From positions 682,001-746,000 of the forward strand of contig CAZSXR010000002.1 of the NCBI GenBank assembly GCA_964611335.1: a DNA stretch of 64,000 nucleotides, in the 5' to 3' direction. A program made the position numbers and the translations under genes. Source of the stretch: BOG-1112 sp964611335. Lineage in GTDB: Bacteria > Bdellovibrionota_B > Oligoflexia > Oligoflexales > Bog-1112. Position 1 is the stretch's first letter, and the number at the start of each line of letters is the position of its first letter. Below, piece by piece: positions 34,204 to 43,763 of this stretch. Below the pieces are notes generated by a model. That model was not told the DNA's origin and did not search any database. It saw nothing but the letters and a program-made list of their open reading frames with translations.

Positions 34204-35337
34204 TCAACCTTTGTGCATTAAAACAGTATCCACAATCTCAAGACCAAATCCTCGAAGGGCTGCAAGTGTTCGCTCAGAACTCAGATGCAGTTTCATGCGA
34301 CCAACTCCGAGTTTTGTCAGAATCTGTGCGCCAATCCCATAAACTCTGTGATCCATTTTTGGGGGACTTAAGGAGTCAAGCATCGCGTTATTATCAGAGT
34401 TTGCAAGATAAAGAAAGACTGCCTTGGGCTTGGTCTTGATAAGATGGAAAGCATATTCGACTTTCCAATTAGAGAAATTTAACTGTGCGCTTTCTAATAA
34501 AGTGGAATCCCAAATATCTGCTAGTGGGCTCTGTTTATGAACGCGGACATCAATGCAATCACCTAACTGCAGACTCCCCTTGCATAAGGCGAAGTGTACA
34601 GTTTGATCCAAATCACTGCGAAACCATACTCCTTCAATCGGACCTTCGTTAGAAATACGGACTCTTTTAATCTCGCTGACAAGGGTTTCTCTTGTTAACC
34701 GGTAGCTGATGAGGTCCGCAATAGCGAGTAAAGGGATTTGGTGTTTTTTTCCAAAAGCCTCCAGATCTGGAAGGCGCGCCATGGAACCATCATCATTCAT
34801 AATTTCACAGATGACAGCAGCTTCTTTTTTCCCCGCTAGCCTTGCAAGATCCACAGAACCTTCTGTATGCCCTGTTCTTTGCAAAACACCGCCAGGCGTT
34901 GCTCTTAAAGGGAAAATATGCCCTGGAACTCGGATATCGGAGGGGAGTGTATGATCGTCTATAGCGACTTGTATTGTTCTAGCGCGATCTGCAGCGGAAA
35001 TTCCTGTTGTTACCCCATGGCAAGCTTCGATACTAACAGTGAAGGCTGTCCCGAGAGTATTAAAGGGGTTTGGTCTGTCAGACATGAGGGGTAATTGTAG
35101 GCGGTCAACCAAAGCTCCGGATAATGGTAGACATATAAGACCGCGAGCTTCTTTAGCCATGAAGTTTATTTTATCAGGGCTGACATCTTCAGCAGGAAAA
35201 ATGAGATCACCCTCGTTTTCGCGATCTTTGTCATCAGTCATGATGACCATTTGGCCTTTACGAAAAGCAGCAAGAGCTACCTCAACGTTTTCAATTGCAG
35301 ATGCATGATCGTGTTCAGAATTGGAGCTAAAGGACAT
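34204..35337 (-). CDS. ribB: 3,4-dihydroxy-2-butanone-4-phosphate synthase with degenerate GTP cyclohydrolase II-like domain
   Basis: About 377 residues. I chose the internal ATG (MSFSSNSEHDHASAIEN) because AGGA precedes it; the longer frame has a non-family leader. The RibB part has DDKDRENEGDLIFPAE, and the GHTEGSVDLARLAG region with catalytic residues. The second half keeps the RibA shape (YGIGAQILTKLGVGRMKLH) but lacks the RCHSEC and CDCG zinc cysteines, so it is unlikely to have cyclohydrolase activity. A separate ribA must exist elsewhere. Forms an operon with ribH and nusB. Confidence 0.9.
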   Translation of the reverse strand: MSFSSNSEHDHASAIENVEVALAAFRKGQMVIMTDDKDRENEGDLIFPAEDVSPDKINFMAKEARGLICLPLSGALVDRLQLPLMSDRPNPFNTLGTAFTVSIEACHGVTTGISAADRARTIQVAIDDHTLPSDIRVPGHIFPLRATPGGVLQRTGHTEGSVDLARLAGKKEAAVICEIMNDDGSMARLPDLEAFGKKHQIPLLAIADLISYRLTRETLVSEIKRVRISNEGPIEGVWFRSDLDQTVHFALCKGSLQLGDCIDVRVHKQSPLADIWDSTLLESAQLNFSNWKVEYAFHLIKTKPKAVFLYLANSDNNAMLDSLSPPKMDHRVYGIGAQILTKLGVGRMKLHLSSERTLAALRGFGLEIVDTVLMHKG

Positions 35338-35368
35338 AAAGCATCCTGTTAAAAATGAGAGTTGAACA

Positions 35369-36631
35369 TCAAGCAAGCCATTCGCTGTAAAGAGGAAACT
35401 TTGCAGCAATAGCCATAACTTTGTTGCGGATATTTGTAAGCTCTGCCTCGTTTTGCCAGTTGAGGAAAACGTCTTTGAAGACATCGGCAATGAAGTTCAT
35501 TTCATGAGTCCCCATTCCGCGACTTGTTAATGCAGGAGTACCTACACGAATCCCACTGGTAACAAAAGGACTTCGTTTCTCATTAGGGACCGTATTTTTA
35601 TTTACAGTGATGGCAACCTTTCCGAGGGCTTCTTCAAAGTCTTTTCCACTTACTTCTGTTTCTGACAAATTGATGAGCATAAGATGATTGTCCGTACCAC
35701 CGGAGACAAGACGGAATCCACGCTCGACAAGTGCGTTTGCCAGGTATTGAGCGTTTTCAAGAACCTGCTTTTGATATTCTATAAACTTAGATTCAGCTGC
35801 ATTCTTGAAGCACACGGCTTTAGCAGCGATAATATGTTCTAGAGGGCCTCCTTGGGTGCCCGGGAAGACTCCTTTGTTTATTTTCGGTGTCAAAGCATCA
35901 TCGTTCCAAAGAATGAGCCCTCCTCTTGGTCCTCTTAAGGTTTTATGTGTTGTGGAACTTACAACATGAGCATGAGGAATAGGGCTCGGATGAACTCCAG
36001 CTGCGACAAGACCTGCGATGTGAGCCATATCAACAAACAACAAGGCGTTAACTTCGTCTGCAATACGCCGGAATTCTTTAAAATCTATGATTCTGGGGTA
36101 AGCACTCGCGCCTGCAATAATTACTTTGGGTTGAACGTTTTTTGCAACCTTTCGCACTTGGTCATAATCGATGACTTCCGTCTCTTTATTAAGTTGGTAG
36201 AAGGAAGCTTGGTAAAGAATCCCTGAAAAATTCACACTTGAGCCGTGTGTCAAATGTCCACCATGCGAAAGATCAAGCCCAAGAACCTTATCTCCCGGAT
36301 TTAATAGTGCCAGATATACGGCAGAGTTTGCCTGAGCTCCTGAATGGGGTTGAACATTCGCAAAGCGAGAGCCAAAAAGAGAACAGGCTCTGCTTATTGC
36401 GAGAGCTTCGAGCTTGTCTACTTCTCCACATCCACCGTAGTAGCGTTTTCCTGGTAACCCCTCGGCATATTTATTTGTCAGTGGATTTCCACAAGATGCG
36501 ATGAGATCAAGAGGGGCAAAATTTTCAGAAGCTATAAGTTCTAGGCCTTCATTTTGTCTTTTCAGTTCATTTTCAATTAAAGTGTAAATTTCAAAATCAG
36601 ATTCTTTCAACGCTTGCCAAGGCTTTGACAC
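35369..36631 (-). CDS. glyA: Serine hydroxymethyltransferase
   Basis: A 420-residue PLP enzyme starting at GTG after GAGGTGAG. Motifs: LELIASENF near the N-terminus, YYGGCGEVDKLEALA, DMAHIAGLVAAG, and the PLP lysine in SSTTHKTLRGPRGG. It converts serine and tetrahydrofolate to glycine and methylene-THF. It lies between rpiB and ribBA on the same strand. Confidence 0.96.
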   Translation of the reverse strand: MSKPWQALKESDFEIYTLIENELKRQNEGLELIASENFAPLDLIASCGNPLTNKYAEGLPGKRYYGGCGEVDKLEALAISRACSLFGSRFANVQPHSGAQANSAVYLALLNPGDKVLGLDLSHGGHLTHGSSVNFSGILYQASFYQLNKETEVIDYDQVRKVAKNVQPKVIIAGASAYPRIIDFKEFRRIADEVNALLFVDMAHIAGLVAAGVHPSPIPHAHVVSSTTHKTLRGPRGGLILWNDDALTPKINKGVFPGTQGGPLEHIIAAKAVCFKNAAESKFIEYQKQVLENAQYLANALVERGFRLVSGGTDNHLMLINLSETEVSGKDFEEALGKVAITVNKNTVPNEKRSPFVTSGIRVGTPALTSRGMGTHEMNFIADVFKDVFLNWQNEAELTNIRNKVMAIAAKFPLYSEWLA

Positions 36632-36671
36632 GTCTCACCTCTTTTGGAAAATTAATAGATGGAGGGCACGA

Positions 36672-37160
36672 CTACCGATGAGGATTTAAAGTCTTTTTTT
36701 CAATTTTGTCTATTTTTTCGATACGGATTTTATGCTGTTCGCCAAGAAAGGATGTGCCTAACCAGATATCGGTGAGTTCTTTGGCATGAGAGGTATTCAG
36801 GATGCGAGCGCCTAAACACAAAATATTTGCATTGTTGTGTTCGCGACTCATCCGACTTGTGTATTCGTCCCAAACACAAGATGCACGAACCTTCATAAAT
36901 TTATTGCAAACTATAGACATCCCAATGCCTGTACCGCATATGGCTATGCCGGCATCAAGTTTTTCATTTGAGACATCCTCAGCGAGTCTTGAGGCATAAT
37001 CGGGATAATCCACACGATCAGTGGATTCGAAAGGAACCCCATAATCGATTAAAGCCATCCCGCGGGTTTTCAGGAAATTGAGAAGCTCTTGTTTGAGTTC
37101 TTTTCCTGCGTGATCTGAGGCGATTCCTATTTTTTTAAAACAGTACTTTGTCCCCGTCAC
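36672..37160 (-). CDS. rpiB: Ribose-5-phosphate isomerase B
   Basis: About 162 residues. The family motifs SDHAGKELKQ, GVPFESTDRVDYPDYA and AICGTGIGMSIVCNK with the active Cys are present, as well as REHNNANILCLGARI. It interconverts ribose-5-phosphate and ribulose-5-phosphate. The start is a GTG; acpP lies just upstream on the same strand with six bases between, so the start is close to its stop. Confidence 0.94.
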   Translation of the reverse strand: MTGTKYCFKKIGIASDHAGKELKQELLNFLKTRGMALIDYGVPFESTDRVDYPDYASRLAEDVSNEKLDAGIAICGTGIGMSIVCNKFMKVRASCVWDEYTSRMSREHNNANILCLGARILNTSHAKELTDIWLGTSFLGEQHKIRIEKIDKIEKKTLNPHR

Positions 37161-37166
37161 TTTGTT

Positions 37167-37409
37167 TTAACTCTGACCCATTTTTTTCACAAAGCCAACA
37201 GCGTCAGAAACAGTTCTAATATTCTCAGCCTCTTCATCTGGAATATCAATGCCGAAAGCTTCTTCCATAGCCATCACGAGTTCGACTATATCCAAAGAGT
37301 CTGCCCCGAGATCCTCAATGAACTTTGCCTTGGGAACTACAGCAGCTTCTTCAACGCCAAGTTGGTTAACGATAATCGATTTTATTTTCTCTTCAACGCT
37401 ATCTGACAT
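37167..37409 (-). CDS. acpP: Acyl carrier protein
   Basis: An 80-residue ACP. The phosphopantetheine Ser lies in the DSL motif of FIEDLGADSLDIVELVM. Acidic residues follow in helix two. It is the free-standing carrier of type II fatty acid synthesis, distinct from the carrier domain of the Pfa synthase. Divergent from the lpxH-like gene; 34 bases separate them. Confidence 0.96.
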   Translation of the reverse strand: MSDSVEEKIKSIIVNQLGVEEAAVVPKAKFIEDLGADSLDIVELVMAMEEAFGIDIPDEEAENIRTVSDAVGFVKKMGQS

Positions 37410-37443
37410 GGTATAACCTCTAAAATGCAGTCCGCATTTATTT

Positions 37444-38262
37444 TTGGACTTGAAAATTAAGCTAGCAAATCAAAAAGTAGAAATTTTTGCAAGGACTAAT
37501 TGTTTGCTTTCACAAATCTATCATGACTTAGTTGTTATTTCTGATGTTCATCTTTTAGATGCTGAAGAAGAACGAGGAAAACTTCTGCTTAAATTTTTAA
37601 CTGAACTAGATGGGACAAAGATTCAGAACTTTGTCCTTCTTGGTGATATTTTTGATTTTTGCTTTGGTGCTTCTCCTTATTTCCAAAGAAAATTTGACCT
37701 TTTTGGCAAGCAACTTAGTCGTCTGGCTAGGGAGGGAACAAAAGTTTTTTTTATTGAAGGGAATCATGAATTCTTAATACAGGAACTCTTTTGGGAAGGC
37801 GTTTCTTTTGTAAAGGAGAAAGAGTTAAAGCTCACTCTGTCCGATGATAGCACAATACTCTTTACACATGGCGATTACTTGAAGGCCCCTTGGCATTATC
37901 GCCTTTATTCTTATATAATTAGATCCCAACTTTCTAAATTTTTCGCCTTGAAGATCCCTCAGAAATTTTTGAACCGACTCGCATTGGCAATTTCTGCTAA
38001 GTCTCGAAGACGAAGTTATTCAAAAGCGATTCCACACAAAGAGATTTTGCAAAATTTGACAACATGGATATCTGGTAGAAATGTGAGCTTTGGAATTGTT
38101 GGACATTTTCATGTTCCTTATGATTATAGGCCCTCTGAGAAAACGCGAATTTTTTGTTTAGATAGTTGGGATAAACCAAATTGTTTAAGCTATAGCAGTG
38201 GCCGTTTCCAGCGCTTGTATCTTAAGAATACTGGAATAAATAAGGTCGAGTTGGATCCATAA
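37444..38262 (+). CDS. lpxH: UDP-2,3-diacylglucosamine hydrolase-like metallophosphoesterase
   Basis: A calcineurin-type phosphoesterase with ordered metal motifs SDVHLLD, GDIFDF, GNHE, THGD and GHFH. The LpxH-like spacing and the RLYSYIIRSQL helical insert suggest lipid A synthesis (UDP-2,3-diacylglucosamine to lipid X). The TTG start gives about 272 residues, longer than usual LpxH (about 240); no ATG lies before the first motif. LPS genes waaA and waaF lie close by, which supports the call. LpxH or LpxG cannot be told apart here. Confidence 0.8.
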   Translation: MDLKIKLANQKVEIFARTNCLLSQIYHDLVVISDVHLLDAEEERGKLLLKFLTELDGTKIQNFVLLGDIFDFCFGASPYFQRKFDLFGKQLSRLAREGTKVFFIEGNHEFLIQELFWEGVSFVKEKELKLTLSDDSTILFTHGDYLKAPWHYRLYSYIIRSQLSKFFALKIPQKFLNRLALAISAKSRRRSYSKAIPHKEILQNLTTWISGRNVSFGIVGHFHVPYDYRPSEKTRIFCLDSWDKPNCLSYSSGRFQRLYLKNTGINKVELDP

Positions 38263-38276
38263 AATGGGAAATTTTA

Positions 38277-39194
38277 ATGCAAGTCGAATTTGAAAAATGG
38301 CATGGTTGTAAAAATGACTTCATCGTTGTTTGGGCAAGTAGTGCACAATATAAAAACATAGGTCCTTCTCTAATTCGTAACTCAATAAATTTATGTGAGA
38401 GAAGATCGGGAATTGGAGCTGATGGGATTTTGATCCTTGTTCATGCCCCTAATCAAAGCAGTCCTGAACAACTTGTGATTATCAATTCAGATGGTAGTCT
38501 TGCAAAAAATTGTGGCAACGGCATTCGCTGTGCTGCTTTGTCTGTTTATAATAAACATCTTGTTAATAATAAAACCCCTCTTGAATCTGTCGAATTAAGA
38601 GTAGAAGGCCTTAACTATATCTGTCAATTTCTACCGCAAAAAAAAGGGCCTCCATTTGTGCAAGTAAATATGGGAGTCCCGATACTGAACGAAAATAACG
38701 CGTGGCATGAAGAAGCTCTGAAATTTGTAAAAACTAAACTGAAAGATCGTAATCTTGAAAAGAACCTCAAAGATATTCAAACGTTTTTTTTAGCGAATCA
38801 GCATATAGTTTTTTTCACAGAACAAGAACTTCCGCTAACATTGATGAGAGAGTTAAGTTCTACGCTTCAAATCTCCCCACATTGGGATGGAATCAATGTT
38901 AGTTTTGCAAGTCCACTTGAAACTATGGATGTTTCGAAAATTCAAGGGTTTGAGACAGCGGATCCCTACAAAGTATTTGTTTGGGAAAGAGGAGCAGGGG
39001 AAACTTCAGCCTGTGGAACCGCTGCTTGTGCAATAAGTGCAGCTCTTTTAGATTCTGCTTTGATCCCCCGTTCTTCATGGATTCCATTGCTGTTTCCAGG
39101 TGGGTGGCTTTACTGTAAACAAGAATTTTCTGAGGAAGAGATTTTTCTGTGTGGACCAGGAGCTTTCGTTTTCAAAGGAATTTTAGATCTGTGA
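38277..39194 (+). CDS. dapF: Diaminopimelate epimerase
   Basis: A 305-residue enzyme. The two catalytic cysteines lie in NCGNGIRCAAL and SACGTAACAI. The N-terminal FEKWHGCKNDFIVV replaces the usual MHGLGNDF pattern. It makes meso-diaminopimelate for peptidoglycan and lysine. Follows the lpxH-like gene closely. The 3' end overlaps the convergent waaA by 12 bases. Confidence 0.93.
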   Translation: MQVEFEKWHGCKNDFIVVWASSAQYKNIGPSLIRNSINLCERRSGIGADGILILVHAPNQSSPEQLVIINSDGSLAKNCGNGIRCAALSVYNKHLVNNKTPLESVELRVEGLNYICQFLPQKKGPPFVQVNMGVPILNENNAWHEEALKFVKTKLKDRNLEKNLKDIQTFFLANQHIVFFTEQELPLTLMRELSSTLQISPHWDGINVSFASPLETMDVSKIQGFETADPYKVFVWERGAGETSACGTAACAISAALLDSALIPRSSWIPLLFPGGWLYCKQEFSEEEIFLCGPGAFVFKGILDL

Positions 39195-40457
39195 GAGTAT
39201 CTCAGTTATAATGAAAGAACTTGCTCCCGTTTTCTTCTCGATAAACTTTTGAAGCTTTAAATCTTTCTCTTTTTGCTCTAGACTCTCTGTCATCCAATTT
39301 AAACAATCGCGGTTATTTCGTATAACTTTTGCAAAATTTCTTGAAACAATTTCAGATGCTTCATCACTATTTGAAATTTTGGGGCCAAATCCTAGATAAA
39401 GCCCAAATGCTGCAGGTTCAAGTACATTGTGAATCTTATGATGTATGCCGCCTCCAACGAAAGCTAAATCTGCGACGCTGTAAATCTCAAAAAGTATTCC
39501 GACTCGATCTACAATAACAACATCCGTATCTCTAGAATCATTGTGTTGAGAAAAAAGTTTGGAAGACAATTTATAAACATTGCATTGCTGTTGTACCCAC
39601 ATAATAAAATCATCAGTTGGTTGATGTGGTGTTATAATAAGTTGAACGTCAGACTTTCTTTTTAACAGATCTGTAAAAGTTTTAAGGACAAGTTCACAAT
39701 CAGCCCTCCAAGCGCTACCAATAATAATTTTTTTCTTTTTCTGTGAAAATTCAGGGAATAAAAATTTGCCGTTTGAGGTGCAAATTTTAACTCTATCTAT
39801 GACTCGGTCATATTTCGTATCGCCCGACATTTTTACTAAATTTATTGGAATAGAAAGCAGATCAATCAGAGATTTTTTTTCGGATTCAGATATTGCAAAA
39901 ATTAAATCAAAAGATTGAAACAATATTCTTTTTATAAAAAGACTTATGCACCCCTTGGATTTTAAACTTGAATTCACCAATATGAGGGTGGCTACTTTCT
40001 TAGCCTCGTAAAGAAAGCATGGCCAAAGTTCATGTCGAACAACGATAACAAAATCGGGTCTAGAAGCCTCGAAAAATTCTCTCCAATTTAAAAGCGTATC
40101 AAGAGGAGCGAGTGAATAGGAAAGGCTTTCTTTCCTTAATTTTGCAAATTTAAAGCCTGAATCGGAAAAAAAGAGAAAGTGAATAAAAAACCCTCTGTGA
40201 GATAGAGCGTCTGCAATAGGTTTAGCTTGCTCATATTCACCTGCAGAACTGCAATAGAAAACGGCACTTTTTGTGAATTGATCTCGAATAAACTTTATGT
40301 GAGAAAGAGATGTTTTATTGGGTTTTCGATCTTTAATAAAAGACCGAATTTGAAAGATCAAATGTGAGAGTATGGGTTCTAAAAATGAGACTGCAGTAAA
40401 GAATAGATTAGTAAATAAAACTGCAAGGAGACCTAAAAACTGATTTAACTTTTTCAT
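39183..40457 (-). CDS. waaA: 3-deoxy-D-manno-octulosonic acid (Kdo) transferase
   Basis: About 424 residues with an N-terminal membrane anchor. The catalytic Glu lies in SSAGEYEQAKPIAD. The Rossmann parts IIIGSAWRADCELVL and FVGGGIHHKIHNVLEPAAFG, quoted in part as GGGIHHKIHN, match GT30 enzymes. It adds Kdo to lipid IVA. The neighbour waaF lies eight bases upstream, so LPS inner-core genes are in one operon. Confidence 0.92.
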   Translation of the reverse strand: MKKLNQFLGLLAVLFTNLFFTAVSFLEPILSHLIFQIRSFIKDRKPNKTSLSHIKFIRDQFTKSAVFYCSSAGEYEQAKPIADALSHRGFFIHFLFFSDSGFKFAKLRKESLSYSLAPLDTLLNWREFFEASRPDFVIVVRHELWPCFLYEAKKVATLILVNSSLKSKGCISLFIKRILFQSFDLIFAISESEKKSLIDLLSIPINLVKMSGDTKYDRVIDRVKICTSNGKFLFPEFSQKKKKIIIGSAWRADCELVLKTFTDLLKRKSDVQLIITPHQPTDDFIMWVQQQCNVYKLSSKLFSQHNDSRDTDVVIVDRVGILFEIYSVADLAFVGGGIHHKIHNVLEPAAFGLYLGFGPKISNSDEASEIVSRNFAKVIRNNRDCLNWMTESLEQKEKDLKLQKFIEKKTGASSFIITEILSQI

Positions 40458-40465
40458 AATGTGTT

Positions 40466-41596
40466 CTATTGAAGTGCTTCCTTGTTTTGAAGAAGCTTAT
40501 TCATATGTGAAGCAACGCTTTCAGTGGAAATTTGAAAGAAACAAAGTTTGTCTTCGAATCGACAAGGAGCTTTTCCATGTTTAGAACAAGGTCTGCATCC
40601 TAGTCGTGAAGAGAAACTGCGACTTTCTTTTCTGTGTGGGATAAACCCAAATCCTTCTACTGTAGGGCCAAAAAAAACAAGAACGGGTCTTTCAACAGCC
40701 TCAGCTATGTGCCCTAGAGCTGAATCATTGCTCAGTAAAAATTCAGAGTGCTTTAAAACGACTGCATTTTCCCATAAACTTAGAGTCCCTGAGAGATTTA
40801 ACACGGGACCTGGCCAGTGGATCTTGTTATTGACTTCTTCACACACAATGGAATCAGAAGAATCACCGAGAAAAATAAGACCCAAATTGTTGAATGAGCC
40901 TTTCGATAAGAGCATTTTTTTAAGAGAAATTAAGCTATCGCTAAACACTTCTACTGGTGCTCTTTTGGTATCATAGGAAGCACCAGGGGAAACAGCAATC
41001 CATCTGTTTCCAGCAAATTTAGAAATAAAATTTGAATTCTGAAAATGTGAAATTGCAAATTCAGGAGCAATATTGTGTTCAGATTCAGATAATGAAAAAT
41101 CTTTTGGAATTATCTTTAAGGTCTGCAGAGCTAGAATTAATGAATCTCTCATCTGAACAAATTGAGGTTTTAATGCTTCTAAAGCTCGAGTAGGTAGTTC
41201 TCTTTTTCTCCCGTAAATACGGCTTTCAAGGATGAGGCGATTTCTCTGGAGCTGATTTTTTGGGGTAGAAAAAATAGGTCTACGAAATCTGTTTTTAAAG
41301 GAATGTGATAAAATTCGAGATCTGAGATTCATCTGAAGATCAAGAATAAAACTGACGTCTTTTAATTGAGCTAAAATCTCAGAGACTTTTAAAGTCTTTG
41401 AGAGCTCAATGCACTCAACGTTTGGGAAGGCCTCTCTAATGAGGGAGAGAGAGGGGGGTCTACCGAGCCAGACAACGCGTGTTTCTGGAAGAAAATTTCT
41501 AAGAAAGGTCAAACAGGTGCTAGCAAGGACTACATCACCGATGCTGCTCGTCCGAATGATTGCAATTTTTAGTATTTTTGTATCAATTGGGTTCAA
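40466..41596 (-). CDS. waaF: ADP-heptose:LPS heptosyltransferase
   Basis: A 376-residue GT9 enzyme starting at TTG. IIRTSSIGDVVLAST opens the first Rossmann domain; ISVSPGASYDTKR-like (WIAVSPGASYDTKR) and SNDSALGHIAEAVERPV are the sugar-nucleotide and acceptor motifs. It adds L-glycero-D-manno-heptose to the inner core. WaaF is favoured over WaaC or WaaQ by overall layout but not proven. A cluster of cysteines (GCRPCSKHGKAPC) near the C-terminus also occurs in related enzymes. Confidence 0.88.
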   Translation of the reverse strand: MNPIDTKILKIAIIRTSSIGDVVLASTCLTFLRNFLPETRVVWLGRPPSLSLIREAFPNVECIELSKTLKVSEILAQLKDVSFILDLQMNLRSRILSHSFKNRFRRPIFSTPKNQLQRNRLILESRIYGRKRELPTRALEALKPQFVQMRDSLILALQTLKIIPKDFSLSESEHNIAPEFAISHFQNSNFISKFAGNRWIAVSPGASYDTKRAPVEVFSDSLISLKKMLLSKGSFNNLGLIFLGDSSDSIVCEEVNNKIHWPGPVLNLSGTLSLWENAVVLKHSEFLLSNDSALGHIAEAVERPVLVFFGPTVEGFGFIPHRKESRSFSSRLGCRPCSKHGKAPCRFEDKLCFFQISTESVASHMNKLLQNKEALQ

Positions 41597-41742
41597 GTTT
41601 TCCGCCGTTCTTCCGGCTAAATTTCGATAATGACAAGCGGACCGTATCTTTAGTTTTTTGCTTTTGCAACTCTTTCATTTTGGGCAAGGACTTTCATGCC
41701 ATTCAAGTCTGCTTAGTTTCTTATCAGAAAATTTTGTCCATC

Positions 41743-41751
41743 TGTTATACT
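41743..41751 (+). promoter_or_regulatory. Extended -10 promoter element
   Basis: TGTTATACT carries a TATACT -10 with TGn in front, about 30 bases before the start of the next gene. A weak TTATCA upstream could be a -35. This fits transcription of the two envelope-protein genes. Confidence 0.45.
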
Positions 41752-41778
41752 AACTTGGGCTTTTAGCATTTAGGGAAA

Positions 41779-42597
41779 GTGGTAGACAAAATCATGACGC
41801 ACGAAATACTGAAACCAAAAAAAAACGAAAAAAAATTTCTCAGCATTATTTATTTTTTAGATGGCGGGAAAACTCATACGCTTCGAATTTCTGTCAGTTT
41901 TATGAAAGCTTGTGTATTTCTATCCTTGTTTCTAATTGTTATCGGTTTTATTGGAGATTTACTTTTCATCAAAACCTTGTTCAGAGTTAAAGATCTCTCT
42001 CAGCGTCTCCACGCTTCTTTGGATACTATTTTTGAATATCAGGTAAAGTATGAGGGGATTTTCGAGAAAATTTACACAAGTGAGAAAAAAAACCCCGCAG
42101 CAGTTTCTGTTCTGGAGTCAGCGGTATCCGGGGAGGCAGCTTCCGATAAATCTCATGAAGACGGAGACGCAAATAAAAAATATGTAAATCTTCTTACATC
42201 TCAGCAGATCTTTGTAAAAGAAGACGATGCGAATGCATCTGTTAAGATAGAAAAGCCTGTTCTTCATAAGAACAAAAATCATTTAGAGCTTTCAATTGGT
42301 CTTCGAAATCGTAATCAACGATCGAGAGCTGAAGGATTGATGACGGCTAGTGCTGAATGGGTTGACGCTAAAGGGAATAAAAAAATAAGTGAAGCTTTTG
42401 TCGGTCCGGCAGAAAAGGTCTCAACGGATTCTCATCCTCCCATTAAATTCGGCATTCGACAGTATACTGTTAAAAAATTTAATTTTGAGATCCCGGAGAG
42501 CAATTTTGTTCTTTCGAAAATTGAAATCATACTGACCGATCGGACCTCTCATAAGTCTAAGTACACAATTGTTTCTCCACAAGCATCTACCCCCTAA
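41779..42597 (+). CDS. Inner-membrane protein with one membrane helix, unknown function
   Basis: About 272 residues. The start may be the GTG here (AGGG before it) or an ATG five codons later. A cytoplasmic basic N-terminus leads to a helix around residue 45-65 (ACVFLSLFLIVIGFIGDLLF). The rest is probably periplasmic: a coiled-coil-like stretch, a low-complexity acidic part and a C-terminal beta-rich domain (HLELSIGLRNRNQRSRAEG). It is followed by a TPR lipoprotein in the same direction. No family recognised. Confidence 0.65.
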   Translation: MVDKIMTHEILKPKKNEKKFLSIIYFLDGGKTHTLRISVSFMKACVFLSLFLIVIGFIGDLLFIKTLFRVKDLSQRLHASLDTIFEYQVKYEGIFEKIYTSEKKNPAAVSVLESAVSGEAASDKSHEDGDANKKYVNLLTSQQIFVKEDDANASVKIEKPVLHKNKNHLELSIGLRNRNQRSRAEGLMTASAEWVDAKGNKKISEAFVGPAEKVSTDSHPPIKFGIRQYTVKKFNFEIPESNFVLSKIEIILTDRTSHKSKYTIVSPQASTP

Positions 42598-42664
42598 TAG
42601 AAACTAATTTTCAAAAAATCTGATAATATTAGAGATAATTCAAGAAATCTCTGAGGGAGATCAG

Positions 42665-43762
42665 ATGAATATTTTGCAAATTTATTTTTTAACTTTCTTT
42701 TTGTTCTTAACTGGATCGTGCAAAAGACAATCTAAAGTAAATCTTCAGTTAGATGTTAGAGATGATGTTGGGAACATTGTAAACGATGCTTATGTTGAAT
42801 TAAATGATCGTAAAATAGGGAGAACAGATATAAATGGAGAATTAAATGTGAACCTTCCCCTCAAAAGAGGAGAACACAGACTCAAAATAATGAAAGAAAC
42901 AGAAGAAATAGCTTATGAGCCTTTTGAAAAAACAATTTTCTTTTTTAAAAAAAATGAAAAAACAATAACAATTCATGCCATTGTTCGCTCTAATCTTAAG
43001 CCTTTTCCAGAAGACAATTCTTTTGATGATTTTCCAGAACTCCCTAAGAAGCAGGGAGAAAATTCCCAAGAGGTTCTTGCGAGTGTGGATATGAATACAG
43101 AAAACGAAATTCAAGAAAGTACAGAAAGTATAGAAACAAAAGAACCTGTTCAGGTTGAGGAGAAGCCCTTGCCTGAAACGTCACTTACAAAATTTGGCTC
43201 GAATATCGAAAAACTTCTAAGTGAAAAAAAATATAAGCAAGCTATTGAGGGTTTAAAAAATGTTAAAGTTCAAGATCCAGAATATATAGCATCTTGGCAA
43301 AAAATCGGAGATATCTATCTTAAGGATTTAAAAGAATACAAAAGGGCACTCGCTTCTTATGATAAACTTACCCGCCTTCCTGCCCTTAAAAATTATGAAA
43401 ATCCTAAGTTCATCGAAATTTATATGAATAAAGCATTGGCTTACTACAATTTAGGAGAGATTTTCGCTACGAAAGACCGCAAAGAATCGACACGTTTCTT
43501 CAAAAATACATATTGGATAACAAATCGGATTTCTAATATTGCTAACACCGAGGAAAACCTTAAAGAATTTGCGGAAAATACAGCATATTATAGAGCCCTG
43601 TCTTTGCATAGAATCTGGCAAAATAACCCTAAACTCACGCCTTCGTCAAAAGTAAGTAAGGAATGGGAGCGTTACCAGAGTATTGCCAAAAATTTGAAAA
43701 ATAGCGACCATCCTAAATATTTTGTAAATTCAGAAAAGTATTTGAAGCAAATAAAATTGTAG
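42665..43762 (+). CDS. Lipoprotein with carboxypeptidase-regulatory/PEGA-like and TPR-like regions
   Basis: About 365 residues. The signal peptide ends in LTGSCKRQ, a lipobox. Residues about 25-115 form a beta-sandwich-like domain (VNLQLDVRDDVGNIVNDAYV) similar to PEGA or carboxypeptidase regulatory domains. An acidic Glu/Pro-rich linker follows, then TPR-like helices (YIASWQKIGDIYLKDL and EYKRALASYDKL). Likely an envelope scaffold protein. GGGAGATC lies before the ATG. No specific role is known to me. Confidence 0.72.
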   Translation: MNILQIYFLTFFLFLTGSCKRQSKVNLQLDVRDDVGNIVNDAYVELNDRKIGRTDINGELNVNLPLKRGEHRLKIMKETEEIAYEPFEKTIFFFKKNEKTITIHAIVRSNLKPFPEDNSFDDFPELPKKQGENSQEVLASVDMNTENEIQESTESIETKEPVQVEEKPLPETSLTKFGSNIEKLLSEKKYKQAIEGLKNVKVQDPEYIASWQKIGDIYLKDLKEYKRALASYDKLTRLPALKNYENPKFIEIYMNKALAYYNLGEIFATKDRKESTRFFKNTYWITNRISNIANTEENLKEFAENTAYYRALSLHRIWQNNPKLTPSSKVSKEWERYQSIAKNLKNSDHPKYFVNSEKYLKQIKL

Positions 43763-43763
43763 G

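Noticed and set aside
41560..41766. Short plus-strand ORF between waaF and the membrane-protein gene
   Set aside because: It partly overlaps waaF in antisense, has no ribosome binding site and no family features.
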